Assembly (NCBI GenBank): GCA_022866185.1
Contig: JALHUG010000003.1
Coordinates: 1 to 15,353 of the forward strand
DNA length: 15,353 nucleotides
Direction: 5' to 3'
Source of the DNA: Dehalococcoidia bacterium
GTDB lineage: Bacteria > Chloroflexota > Dehalococcoidia > SM23-28-2
The translations under genes were made by a program, and so were the position numbers. Numbering within the stretch: position 1 is the stretch's first letter; each line of letters begins with the position of its first letter. The notes beneath the pieces are model-generated. The model was not told the DNA's origin, ran no database searches, and saw only the letters and a list, made by a program, of their open reading frames with translations. Of this stretch, positions 1-5,219 are shown one piece after another.

Positions 1-143
1 CCGGCATCGTCCAGGGGCGAACCCTCAGCCACCTCGGCGTTCTTGACAGCCGCCATGACCATACGAATAGCCGTCTTACGGCACTCATCGCGGCCGCGGA
101 TGGCATCCTTCAGATCGTCGGCAAGCTTATCTTTGAGAGCCAT
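1..143 (-). CDS. YqeY/GatB-like domain protein, N-terminal part (runs off the window)
   Basis: The reverse strand reads ATG at 143-141 and then 47 codons to the window edge without a stop. The N-terminus begins MALKDKLADDLKDAIRGRD and continues through RKTAIRMVMAAVKNAE, which is typical of the YqeY family, a small helical domain related to the tRNA-binding tail of GatB and of some glutaminyl-tRNA synthetases. Its precise role is not established. It starts 16 nt after the rpsU stop, and rpsU-yqeY is a widespread bacterial gene pair, so the two are probably co-transcribed from the promoter at 402-430. Only the N-terminal third or so is visible. Confidence 0.85.
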   Translation of the reverse strand, partial: MALKDKLADDLKDAIRGRDECRKTAIRMVMAAVKNAEVAEGSPLDDA

Positions 144-159
144 ATTGAGCTAAGCCAGC

Positions 160-354
160 CTACCTAAAGCGGCGTGTGTTCTTGCGGCTCTTGCGCAGTT
201 TCGCAGCTTTCTTCTTCTTGGCCGTTACGCTGGGCGGCTCGAAGTGCTCCCGCCGTCGTGCTTCTGCCAGAACGCCCGTCTGCTGCACCAGCTTGCTGAA
301 TCGCCTCAGGGCTTGCTCGAACGACTCGTTCGGGCCGATAGTGACTTCCGGCAA
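160..354 (-). CDS. rpsU: 30S ribosomal protein S21
   Basis: This 64-residue basic protein has the S21 pattern: an N-terminal PEVTIGPNESFEQALRRFSK segment, a central RRREHFEPPS, and a Lys/Arg-rich tail ending in RKNTRRFR. S21 sits on the 30S platform near the 3' end of 16S rRNA and helps initiation. The start codon is TTG (354-352). No in-frame ATG fits, and a purine-rich Shine-Dalgarno tract (GGGGAGGGGAAGGA) lies directly upstream. The length matches the family. It is the first gene of a probable rpsU-yqeY operon with its own promoter just upstream. Confidence 0.95.
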   Translation of the reverse strand: MPEVTIGPNESFEQALRRFSKLVQQTGVLAEARRREHFEPPSVTAKKKKAAKLRKSRKNTRRFR

Positions 355-401
355 ATATCCTTCCCCTCCCCCTGGCCATGGATGATGAAGGCACGTGCCT
401 A

Positions 402-430
402 ATCTTATTTATGTCGCAGCTTACAGTCAA
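402..430 (-). promoter_or_regulatory. sigma70-type promoter of rpsU-yqeY
   Basis: On the minus strand TTGACT (430-425) and TAAGAT (407-402) are separated by 17 nt. The start point would be near 395, about 40 nt before the rpsU TTG start. It lies immediately past the stop of the upstream amidohydrolase gene. Confidence 0.65.
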
Positions 431-444
431 CCCCAAATAGCGCC

Positions 445-2040
445 TCATTCGCCGGCGCGCCAAACCACCTGCCCTCCGACGACGGTCATCTGCGGTCGCA
501 GGGACAGAAGCTCGCCCGCCGGGCAGGCCGTGGGATCGCCTGATAGCACCACCATGTCGGCCAGCCTGCCAGGCGCGATGCTGCCTCGCTCCCCCTCAGC
601 AAAGGAGGCATAGGCAGCGGCCGACGTGTACAGCCCCAGCGCCTGCCCGATCGAAATGCCCTCCTCGCCCCCAACGGGCTGCCCACTCTTGCTGCGGCGG
701 GCGACGGCCCCGTAGAGACCGGGAACGACCTCCGGCCCGACCACCGGACAGTCGGAGCCAGCCGCCAAGCGCACGCCCGCCCCCAGGAGCGAGCGCAGAG
801 GATAGAGGTACGGCTGCCTCTGAGCCGGCACCTGCCGCAGGTAGCGGTCGCCGCTGTAGTAGAGGAACGAGGGCTGAGTGACCACCATCAGGCCCGTCGT
901 CGCTATCCGCTCCACCAGCGGCGGCGGGCAGACAGCGCAGTGCTCGATACGATGGCGATGATCCTGGCGCGGGGCTTCAGCCAGCGCTCGCGCCAGAGCC
1001 CCGGCAGCGGCGGCCACCGCCCGCTCCTCCACGGCGTGAATGGCCACCTGCCAGCCCTGGGCATGGGCCTGACAGACCATCTCCGCCAGCTCATCCTCTC
1101 CGGGGTAGATGTCCTCCCCCAACTCCTTGATGAGGATCTTCACCGCCCCCAACTCCAGGAGGCCATCGCCGCCTTCCTTCTCCCTCCAGCCGGCTGCCGC
1201 CTCCCTCTGCTCGAAGCCCACCATGGATGTCAGGTGGGGCAACAGGTGCCCCTCCTGGCGCATCCGCCGCAGAAGCTCCCACTCAGGCGGGCCGTTGGCA
1301 TGGCTGGCGTCAACGACGGCGGTGATGCCCGCGGCCAGGAAGCGCTGGCTGGCCAGCCGCAGGCCCTCAGCAAGCTCTTCCCGGCTCAGAGGCGTCGCAG
1401 TCCTGTCCACCAGCTCGTTCGCCTCCAGCAGGAGGCCGCTGGGCTCGCCGCTGGCGGGGTCGCGCTCCATGCGGCCGCCGGGGGGCTCCTCGATCTCCAT
1501 GCCGATGCCGCACAGGCGCAGGGCCAAGCTGTTGAGCACGCAGGCGTGGCCGCTGCGGTGAATCAGCCGCACCGGATGATCCGGCGCGGCAAGGTCGAGG
1601 TCCCAGCGAGTGGGATGGCGCCCCTCGGCCAGGTCGGCCTCGCTGTAGCCGACCGCGCGAATCCAGCGGCCGGCGGGCGTGATTTCCGCCTGCCGGCGCA
1701 CAGCGGCCTGGATGTCGGCGATGGAGGATACAGCATCGGGGCCGCAGTCCACGGCAAGCAGACTGGCGGCGTAGGCCAGCACGTGGCAGTGGGCATCGAT
1801 GAAGCCGGGGAGCAGCGCCCGCCCTCGGCAGTCGATGACCTCGGCCTGGGGGCCCGCGGAGGAGCGGGCGTCGGCATCCGAGCCAACGACCAGAATGCGC
1901 TCGCCGTGGACGGCGACGGCCTGGGCGCGCGGCTGCCGCCGGTCCATCGTTATGACGCGCGCATTGTGGAGGACGAGTGCGGCAGTCAGGCCAATCCCCC
2001 TACAGCAAAGTCTTCTTTTCGGCTGCGCTGGCTGGGGCAT
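445..2040 (-). CDS. YtcJ-like amidohydrolase (Amidohydro_3 family)
   Basis: This is a metal-dependent hydrolase of the amidohydrolase superfamily. It has the N-terminal beta-sandwich segment (ALVLHNARVITMD), then PGFIDAHCHV with the metal-binding HxH at about residues 84 and 86. Later metal-site and active-site motifs are GAVKILIKELGED, IHAVEE, HRIEHC and GSDCPV, and the C-terminal closing strands follow (GSIAPGRLADMVVLSGDP). The length, about 530 aa, is normal for YtcJ-type enzymes, whose substrates are mostly unknown and may be amides, formamides or cyclic ureas. The first 17 or so residues of the longest frame (PQPAQPKRRLCCRGIG) are not family-like, and no good Shine-Dalgarno site precedes the ATG at 2040. 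A CTG at 1989-1987 has AGGGGGA 6 nt upstream and may be the real start. It is divergent from the selenoprotein gene. Confidence 0.88.
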   Translation of the reverse strand: MPQPAQPKRRLCCRGIGLTAALVLHNARVITMDRRQPRAQAVAVHGERILVVGSDADARSSAGPQAEVIDCRGRALLPGFIDAHCHVLAYAASLLAVDCGPDAVSSIADIQAAVRRQAEITPAGRWIRAVGYSEADLAEGRHPTRWDLDLAAPDHPVRLIHRSGHACVLNSLALRLCGIGMEIEEPPGGRMERDPASGEPSGLLLEANELVDRTATPLSREELAEGLRLASQRFLAAGITAVVDASHANGPPEWELLRRMRQEGHLLPHLTSMVGFEQREAAAGWREKEGGDGLLELGAVKILIKELGEDIYPGEDELAEMVCQAHAQGWQVAIHAVEERAVAAAAGALARALAEAPRQDHRHRIEHCAVCPPPLVERIATTGLMVVTQPSFLYYSGDRYLRQVPAQRQPYLYPLRSLLGAGVRLAAGSDCPVVGPEVVPGLYGAVARRSKSGQPVGGEEGISIGQALGLYTSAAAYASFAEGERGSIAPGRLADMVVLSGDPTACPAGELLSLRPQMTVVGGQVVWRAGE

Positions 2041-2063
2041 CTTAGCACTATTGGCGGCCCTTT

Positions 2064-2086
2064 GCCTATTAAGGATAGGCTATAAT
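2064..2086 (+). promoter_or_regulatory. Promoter of the FTR-like selenoprotein gene with overlapping inverted repeat
   Basis: A perfect TATAAT (-10) lies at 2081-2086, about 33 nt before the ATG. There is no good -35. Immediately upstream and abutting the -10 is an inverted repeat, GCCTAT (2064-2069), TAAGG, ATAGGC (2075-2080), placed where a regulator could control RNA polymerase binding. The weak -35 suggests activation or regulation. The operator role is inferred. Confidence 0.5.
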
Positions 2087-2118
2087 GAACCCGATCTGCG
2101 TGGCTGCGGAGGAGCACT

Positions 2119-2556
2119 ATGGCGAAGAGGATCATCTTCGAGGAGGCCCTGGGGCGGGCCAGGCACATGTCCGAGCGCTACGTCGAGCGGGGGCCCTACC
2201 GCTTCTTCCCCCTCGCGGACATCGTACAGGGGGTCCAGCGAGGGCTGGCCAAGAACCTGGTGACCCACGGCTACCTCTATTGCCCCTGAATGACGCTCAG
2301 CGGCGATCCCGTGGAGGATCGCAAGAAGATCTGCCCCTGCGAGAGGCATCACGAGGACATTGCCCGCGATGGCTTCTGTATATGAATGTTCTTCGCGAGC
2401 GAAGAGTTTCTTCGCCGGTACGAGGAGACAGGTGAGATAACGCCCAGCACCCTGGGAGAGGTGGCGCCCCTGGGGGAGAGCCTCTTCCCCGCCGGCAAGG
2501 AAGGGGCTAGGCTCCCCAAGAGCAAGCGGGGGCCGCAGAGGCAGCAAGGCAAGTAG
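2119..2556 (+). CDS. Ferredoxin:thioredoxin reductase catalytic-subunit-like selenoprotein with two in-frame TGA (Sec) codons
   Basis: ATG at 2119 follows a strong Shine-Dalgarno site, GGAGGAG (2108-2114). The frame runs 145 codons to TAG (2554-2556) with two internal TGA codons, at 2287-2289 (codon 57) and 2383-2385 (codon 89). Read as selenocysteine, the protein shows the FTR catalytic-chain pattern: a GLAKN helix, C55-P-U57, C72-P-C74, then C87-I-U89 followed by MFFASEEF. In Synechocystis FTR the motifs are CPC, CPC and CHC. There the first and fifth motif cysteines and the central pair (55, 74, 76, 85) bind the 4Fe-4S cluster, while Cys57 and Cys87 form the redox disulfide. Both TGA codons fall exactly on that redox pair, and all four cluster cysteines are kept. 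Each TGA is followed by a SECIS-like hairpin. The family reduces thioredoxin-like partners with electrons from ferredoxin or similar donors. No FTR variable subunit is visible. The C-terminal 40 residues are basic and unlike the plant enzyme. The alternative is a pseudogene with two stops, which explains the placement poorly. Confidence 0.85.
2303..2322 (+). promoter_or_regulatory. Candidate bacterial SECIS hairpin for the first TGA (codon 57)
   Basis: The hairpin is a perfect 7-bp stem, GCGATCC (2303-2309) with GGATCGC (2316-2322), and a 6-nt loop CGTGGA (2310-2315). The loop starts 20 nt after the TGA and has G at its second position. Bacterial SECIS elements typically place the apical loop roughly 16-37 nt after the UGA, with a G in the first two loop bases for SelB binding, so it fits. 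Confidence 0.75.
2396..2417 (+). promoter_or_regulatory. Candidate bacterial SECIS hairpin for the second TGA (codon 89)
   Basis: The hairpin is a perfect 7-bp stem, GCGAAGA (2399-2405) with TCTTCGC (2409-2415), and a GTT loop (2406-2408). It is extended below a bulged A2398 by C2396-G2417 and G2397-C2416. The loop begins with G and starts 20 nt after TGA 2383-2385, the same spacing as the first element. A competing stem (2390-2395 with 2400-2405, loop CGAG) would put the loop only 10 nt from the TGA. Confidence 0.7.
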
Positions 2557-2583
2557 GCCGGCCATCCCCGGATAGACAACAGA

Positions 2584-2620
2584 AGGCCGCTGAGAACATC
2601 CCAGCGGCCTCTCCCTTTCT
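2584..2620 (+). terminator. Rho-independent-like terminator between convergent transcripts
   Basis: A 9-bp perfect stem AGGCCGCTG (2584-2592) / CAGCGGCCT (2602-2610) with a 9-nt loop is followed on the + strand by CTCCCTTTCT. It sits between the selenoprotein gene stop (2556) and the convergent desulforedoxin stop (2633), so it may serve both directions. The U-tract is imperfect. Confidence 0.65.
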
Positions 2621-2632
2621 CGGGCCAGCAGG

Positions 2633-2776
2633 CTAGTCAGCCGAGGGCAGGACCTTCGGCTGCAGCAGCTTCAGGGGGGCGCCACAGCAATGAGCGTTAC
2701 CATCGCCTGGCTTGATGCACAGCACCTCGGTGCCGCAGGTCTCGCACTGAAATCGCTTGCCAAGCTGGTTAGCCAT
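2633..2776 (-). CDS. Desulforedoxin-like small FeS4 protein (downstream copy)
   Basis: This 47-residue protein is read from ATG (2776-2774), with a strong GGGGGAGG Shine-Dalgarno site 6 nt upstream, to TAG (2635-2633). Cysteines at 11, 14, 30 and 31 give the CxxC...CC pattern of desulforedoxin and of the N-terminal domain of desulfoferrodoxin, where four cysteines bind one iron. The GTEV and CCGAPLKLLQP segments also match. It lies 13 nt downstream of a second copy with the same spacing (2790-2909), forming a two-gene operon convergent with the selenoprotein. It is a likely small electron carrier, and the partner is unknown. Standard ORF cut-offs would miss it. Zinc instead of iron is possible. 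Confidence 0.85.
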   Translation of the reverse strand: MANQLGKRFQCETCGTEVLCIKPGDGNAHCCGAPLKLLQPKVLPSAD

Positions 2777-2789
2777 GCTTTACCTCCCC

Positions 2790-2909
2790 CTATTGCTTCA
2801 GTTGCATGGGCTGGCCACAGCAGGAGAGGACTCCCTCGCCGCCTTTGGTCACAATCATCTCCGTGCCGCACTTGGTGCATTGATAGCGCTTGCCCGCCTG
2901 ATTGGCCAC
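2790..2909 (-). CDS. Desulforedoxin-like small FeS4 protein (upstream copy)
   Basis: This 39-residue protein is read from GTG (2909-2907) to TAG (2792-2790). It starts MANQAGKRYQCTKCGTE, almost the same as its neighbour, and has cysteines at 11, 14, 30 and 31, so the CxxC...CC spacing is identical. It ends shortly after CCGQPMQLKQ, close to the roughly 36-residue size of classical desulforedoxin. GGAGG lies about 10 nt before the GTG. It is the first gene of the pair, driven by the promoter at 2941-2969. The two copies look like a tandem duplication in which the downstream one gained a short C-terminal tail. Confidence 0.85.
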   Translation of the reverse strand: MANQAGKRYQCTKCGTEMIVTKGGEGVLSCCGQPMQLKQ

Positions 2910-2940
2910 TTCCCATCACCCTCCGTCACGTCTCAGCCTC

Positions 2941-2969
2941 AGTCTAGCGCAAGCTACAATGCTAGTCAA
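2941..2969 (-). promoter_or_regulatory. Promoter of the desulforedoxin operon
   Basis: On the minus strand TTGACT (2969-2964) and TAGACT (2946-2941) are 17 nt apart, a near-consensus sigma70-type promoter. The predicted start lies about 25 nt upstream of the GTG at 2909. Confidence 0.7.
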
Positions 2970-3018
2970 CGTACTGTATACCCGTCGGCAGAGAGCCATC
3001 TCAACCTTGTGAGCGTGG

Positions 3019-3498
3019 CTATCCGTGCCGAGTCTGGGCAGGGGAAGCGAAGAGAGGCGAGTTGGCGGTTCTATCCTTTAGCAGATAGAACACGCCTTTG
3101 CCAGCCACCTTGCCGAAGCGGTCATCCCGCTGTAGGGTTCCGAATACTGTCCCGTAGTTGGCTCTGTAGTTCTTCGAGTCCTTGAACTTGCCAGCGGCAG
3201 CCAGAATCCTGACAAGCTCGCTCACTTTGACTTGCCCCTGCCTAAGCTCGATGACTTGGGCGCACATCTCAGCGATGGTGCCGCGGAGCGTGCCAACCAG
3301 CGGCATCTGATCCTCCGGGGCAGTCGGCAATTGCATTACCTGCCGATAGGTTGCTAGAGCTTCCTCATAGAGGGTGAGTTTTTCCCTGTATTTGGAGCGA
3401 GCAGCTTCAGCCTCTTGCATGACCCTCTCTATGTCAGCGATGTCCGACCGTAATTCTTCGATCAGGTCCGAAACTCGCTTCATGAATTCATCCTGCAT
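3019..3498 (-). CDS. Coiled-coil protein with C-terminal winged-helix-like domain, function unknown
   Basis: This is a 159-residue protein. Residues 1-55 are a charged helical, probably coiled-coil, segment (DLIEELRSDIADIERVMQEA and onward). Residues about 70-145 resemble a winged-helix/HARE-HTH-like fold: EMCAQVIELR, KVSELVRILAAAG, then TVFGTLQRDDRF and a GKGVFYLL wing. The frame is open back to 3573, but the promoter (-10 at 3525-3520) and Shine-Dalgarno site (GGGAGG, 8 nt before ATG 3498) fix the start at 3498. Base composition is lower in GC than the flanking metabolic genes and like that of the adjacent toxin-antitoxin pair, so it may have arrived with them. A DNA-binding role is inferred only from the fold resemblance. 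Confidence 0.7.
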   Translation of the reverse strand: MQDEFMKRVSDLIEELRSDIADIERVMQEAEAARSKYREKLTLYEEALATYRQVMQLPTAPEDQMPLVGTLRGTIAEMCAQVIELRQGQVKVSELVRILAAAGKFKDSKNYRANYGTVFGTLQRDDRFGKVAGKGVFYLLKDRTANSPLFASPAQTRHG

Positions 3499-3519
3499 TG
3501 CGTATTCCTCCCGAACCAA

Positions 3520-3548
3520 AGGATACCATGACGGCGGAGTATTGTCAA
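3520..3548 (-). promoter_or_regulatory. Promoter of the coiled-coil/winged-helix gene
   Basis: On the minus strand TTGACA (3548-3543) and TATCCT (3525-3520) are separated by 17 nt. The start point near 3513 leaves a 5' UTR of about 15 nt holding the GGGAGG site, which rules out the longer reading frame starting at 3573. Confidence 0.75.
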
Positions 3549-3671
3549 TCCCATGCATGATGATGCTTGACAAGCAAACTTGCGCCTGCTACGTTGACCA
3601 TACAGGAAGCCATTCTGTAGCCTCCTAGTGCAAGGCATTGGAGCGAGGAGCCGGAACTAGGAGGCAGTGAG

Positions 3672-4004
3672 ATGGCCACGAAGGATGGCAGAATACCGCT
3701 TTCTTTAGAGGGTATCAAGCGTGCGCTTGTGCAAGGCGAATCGCCTCAAGCACGACAGCAGTACTTGGCTTCGCTTCGGCAACGAGTTGCTCACTATGAG
3801 CGCCAATACGAGTTGCGGTCTACCTGCCTACGGGAAGCACTCGACGCGGGTCACCTTGCAGAGAACCTTGACATCGTCAAGTGGCTCCATGACTACGAGG
3901 CCCTGAACTGCCTTGAACATGCCGGAAAAGCACGGTTGGAACGACCTCGAAGACTATCTGCACGTCGCGTTGCGAGTGGCGGAGCACCACCCATTCGTAG
4001 TTGA
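3672..4004 (+). CDS. TumA-like antitoxin of a toxin-antitoxin pair (probable)
   Basis: This 110-residue reading frame starts at ATG 3672 behind AGGAGG (3659-3664, spacing 7). The segment RVAHYERQYELRSTCLREAL, then DAGHLAENLDIVKWLHDYEAL, resembles the short helical antitoxins paired with TumE (DUF6516) toxins, which share a tyrosine-rich YE..Y and D..eW..dY pattern. The final 25 or so residues (from ARLERPRR) are Arg-rich and overlap the toxin gene in another frame for about 90 nt, so the natural protein may once have been shorter, or a small indel near 3910 may have extended it. The order, antitoxin then toxin, is the usual one. Identification is by sequence feel and neighbour, not by a search. 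Confidence 0.6.
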   Translation: MATKDGRIPLSLEGIKRALVQGESPQARQQYLASLRQRVAHYERQYELRSTCLREALDAGHLAENLDIVKWLHDYEALNCLEHAGKARLERPRRLSARRVASGGAPPIRS

Positions 4005-4347
4005 TCACACGCTGAGCGTCCAAAGATCCCCAGAAGCTGGTGAGATCTCTGGGGATGTTTTCTGTCACGAACACATCATCCTTGACGTCAGCAAACACTT
4101 CGAGATCCGGACGAGACGCAATCGCAAAGAAGCCAGGACAGTTCGCTACGCTTACCATGCTCGCTACGAGAACGGCGAGAACATCCTTCGCTATGACAAT
4201 GCTCATCCCCCTCAGCACCTAGGACATCCAACTCGCCATCACAAGCATGACTGGCGGTCTGGGCGCGAGGAGATTAGCCACGTGGGGAACGACTGGCCGC
4301 ACCTAAGCGAGGTTCTCGACGAGCTACAGGAGAGCGTCTGGAAGTGA
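3913..4347 (+). CDS. TumE-like (DUF6516) toxin family protein
   Basis: The start is TTG 3913 or ATG 3919, and the stop is TGA at 4345-4347. The body matches the TumE/DUF6516 plan: an N-terminal NDLEDYLHVALRVAEHHPFV helix, a beta segment, then RYAYHARYENGENILRYDNA followed by HP...HHKHDW and a C-terminal EVLDELQESVW helix. TumE proteins are toxins of type II-like toxin-antitoxin modules, and their molecular target is not something I can read here. The gene overlaps the upstream antitoxin-like frame, which suggests translational coupling. It stops 9 nt before the convergent transaldolase stop, with no obvious terminator between them. The GC content is lower than that of the flanking genes. Confidence 0.7.
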   Translation: MNMPEKHGWNDLEDYLHVALRVAEHHPFVVDHTLSVQRSPEAGEISGDVFCHEHIILDVSKHFEIRTRRNRKEARTVRYAYHARYENGENILRYDNAHPPQHLGHPTRHHKHDWRSGREEISHVGNDWPHLSEVLDELQESVWK

Positions 4348-4356
4348 GGCGGCTGT

Positions 4357-5028
4357 TCAGCGCTTGCCCCTGGCCCGTGCTGCTTTCGCCGCCTTCTCGG
4401 CGTCGGCCAGGAAGCGCTCGATCCCCACGTCGGTCAGGGGATGGCGAAGCATCCCCATAAGCACGCTGTAGGGCATGGTGGCGATGTGGGCGCCGGCCAT
4501 GGCAGCCTCGATGACGTGCAGGGGATGCCTCAGGCTGGCCGCTATCACCTGATTCGGCAGGTGATAGCACTCGAGGATCTGCATCGTCTCCTCCACCACC
4601 GCCATCCCCCTGTGCCCAACGTCGTCCAGCCGCCCGACAAAGGGGCTGATGTAGGTGGCGCCGGCGTGGGCAGCCAGGAGAGCCTGGTTGGCGGAGAAGA
4701 CCAGGGTCATGTTGACCTTGACCCCCTCTTTGGATAGGCGGGAGGTCGCCTCCAGGCCCACCTCATCGATGGGTATCTTCACCACCACGTTCGGGTGCCA
4801 GGAGGAGATGCGCCGCGCCTCCTCCACCAGCCCCTCCACATCGCGCGAGAGGCACTCGGCGGAGATGGGCCCATCGACGATGCCGCAGATCTCCAGGACG
4901 ATGTCGCGGTAGTCGCCTCCCCCTTCCTTAGCCCAAAGGCTAGGGTTGGTGGTCACCCCGGAGATCACCCCCAGCTTTGCCGCCGCCCGGATCTCGTCAA
5001 CGCTGGCCGTGTCCAGAAATAGGCGCAT
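4357..5028 (-). CDS. tal: Transaldolase, small (TalC/MipB-type) subfamily
   Basis: This is a 223-residue TIM-barrel enzyme of the TAL/FSA family. MRLFLDTASVDEI carries the catalytic Asp6. GVTTNPSL (Asn28) and AECLSRD follow, VVVKIP carries the Schiff-base Lys84, and SPFVGRLDD follows. Phe at position 130 matches the transaldolase residue. Fructose-6-phosphate aldolase has Tyr there, so transaldolase activity (pentose phosphate pathway) is the better prediction. The length is normal for the short subfamily. ATG 5028 has GAGAGG about 7 nt upstream and a TATAAT -10 (5053-5048) with a weak -35. The C-terminus ends in a lysine- and alanine-rich tail. It is convergent with the TumE-like gene. Confidence 0.93.
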   Translation of the reverse strand: MRLFLDTASVDEIRAAAKLGVISGVTTNPSLWAKEGGGDYRDIVLEICGIVDGPISAECLSRDVEGLVEEARRISSWHPNVVVKIPIDEVGLEATSRLSKEGVKVNMTLVFSANQALLAAHAGATYISPFVGRLDDVGHRGMAVVEETMQILECYHLPNQVIAASLRHPLHVIEAAMAGAHIATMPYSVLMGMLRHPLTDVGIERFLADAEKAAKAARARGKR

Positions 5029-5047
5029 CCTAACCCTCTCAGAGCGG

Positions 5048-5076
5048 ATTATAGCTTCTCTTGGCCCGCCGGAAAA
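5048..5076 (-). promoter_or_regulatory. Promoter of the transaldolase gene
   Basis: TATAAT on the minus strand (5053-5048) is preceded after 17 nt by TTTTCC, a weak -35 that lies inside the first copy of a 22-bp intergenic repeat (5066-5087). The predicted 5' UTR is about 12 nt and includes the Shine-Dalgarno site. Confidence 0.5.
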
Positions 5077-5209
5077 GCACCCTGCCCTTTCAGGACATGT
5101 GAGAAATCATATTTGAGCCGCTCATGGTGAGCTTGTCGAACCATGATCCCCCGCTCGTCCTTCGACAGGCTCAGGATGAGCGCTACACCGCCGGAAAAGC
5201 GCCCTGCCC
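5066..5209. repeat. Intergenic repeat cluster: 22-bp direct repeats flanking a 27-bp inverted repeat
   Basis: Two direct copies (5066-5087 and 5188-5209) of a 22-bp sequence beginning CCGCCGGAAAAGC differ at one base. Between them lie imperfect inverted arms, 5120-5146 (contains GTGAGCTTGTCGAA) and 5155-5181 (contains TTCGACAGGCTCA), that could fold into one long hairpin. Sequences of the type TTCGACAGGCTCAGG recur between genes in many bacteria and behave like REP/MITE-type palindromic repeats. A relative (CACCCTGAGCGTAGCGAAGG) appears near 10535. Confidence 0.65.
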
Positions 5210-5219
5210 GCCGGCAGAC

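Noticed and set aside
940..2085. 381-aa + strand open frame opposite the amidohydrolase
   Set aside because: It is a GC-rich shadow frame. The minus strand encodes a clear amidohydrolase across the same bases.
2388..2407. Alternative hairpin just after the second TGA (loop CGAG at 2396-2399)
   Set aside because: Its loop begins only 10 nt from the TGA, too close for known bacterial SECIS elements. It is mutually exclusive with the better-placed stem at 2399-2415.
2085..2435. A 116-aa + strand reading frame over the selenoprotein gene
   Set aside because: It is in another frame from the FTR motifs, has no good Shine-Dalgarno site, and gives a low-complexity Gly/Arg-rich product. The frame starting at 2119 explains the sequence.
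2119..2556. Reading the two TGA codons as Trp (alternative code) or the gene as a plain pseudogene
   Set aside because: Several genes here end in TGA and use TGG for Trp. A pseudogene would not place both stops on the redox cysteine codons, keep all four cluster cysteines, and keep the Shine-Dalgarno site and terminator.
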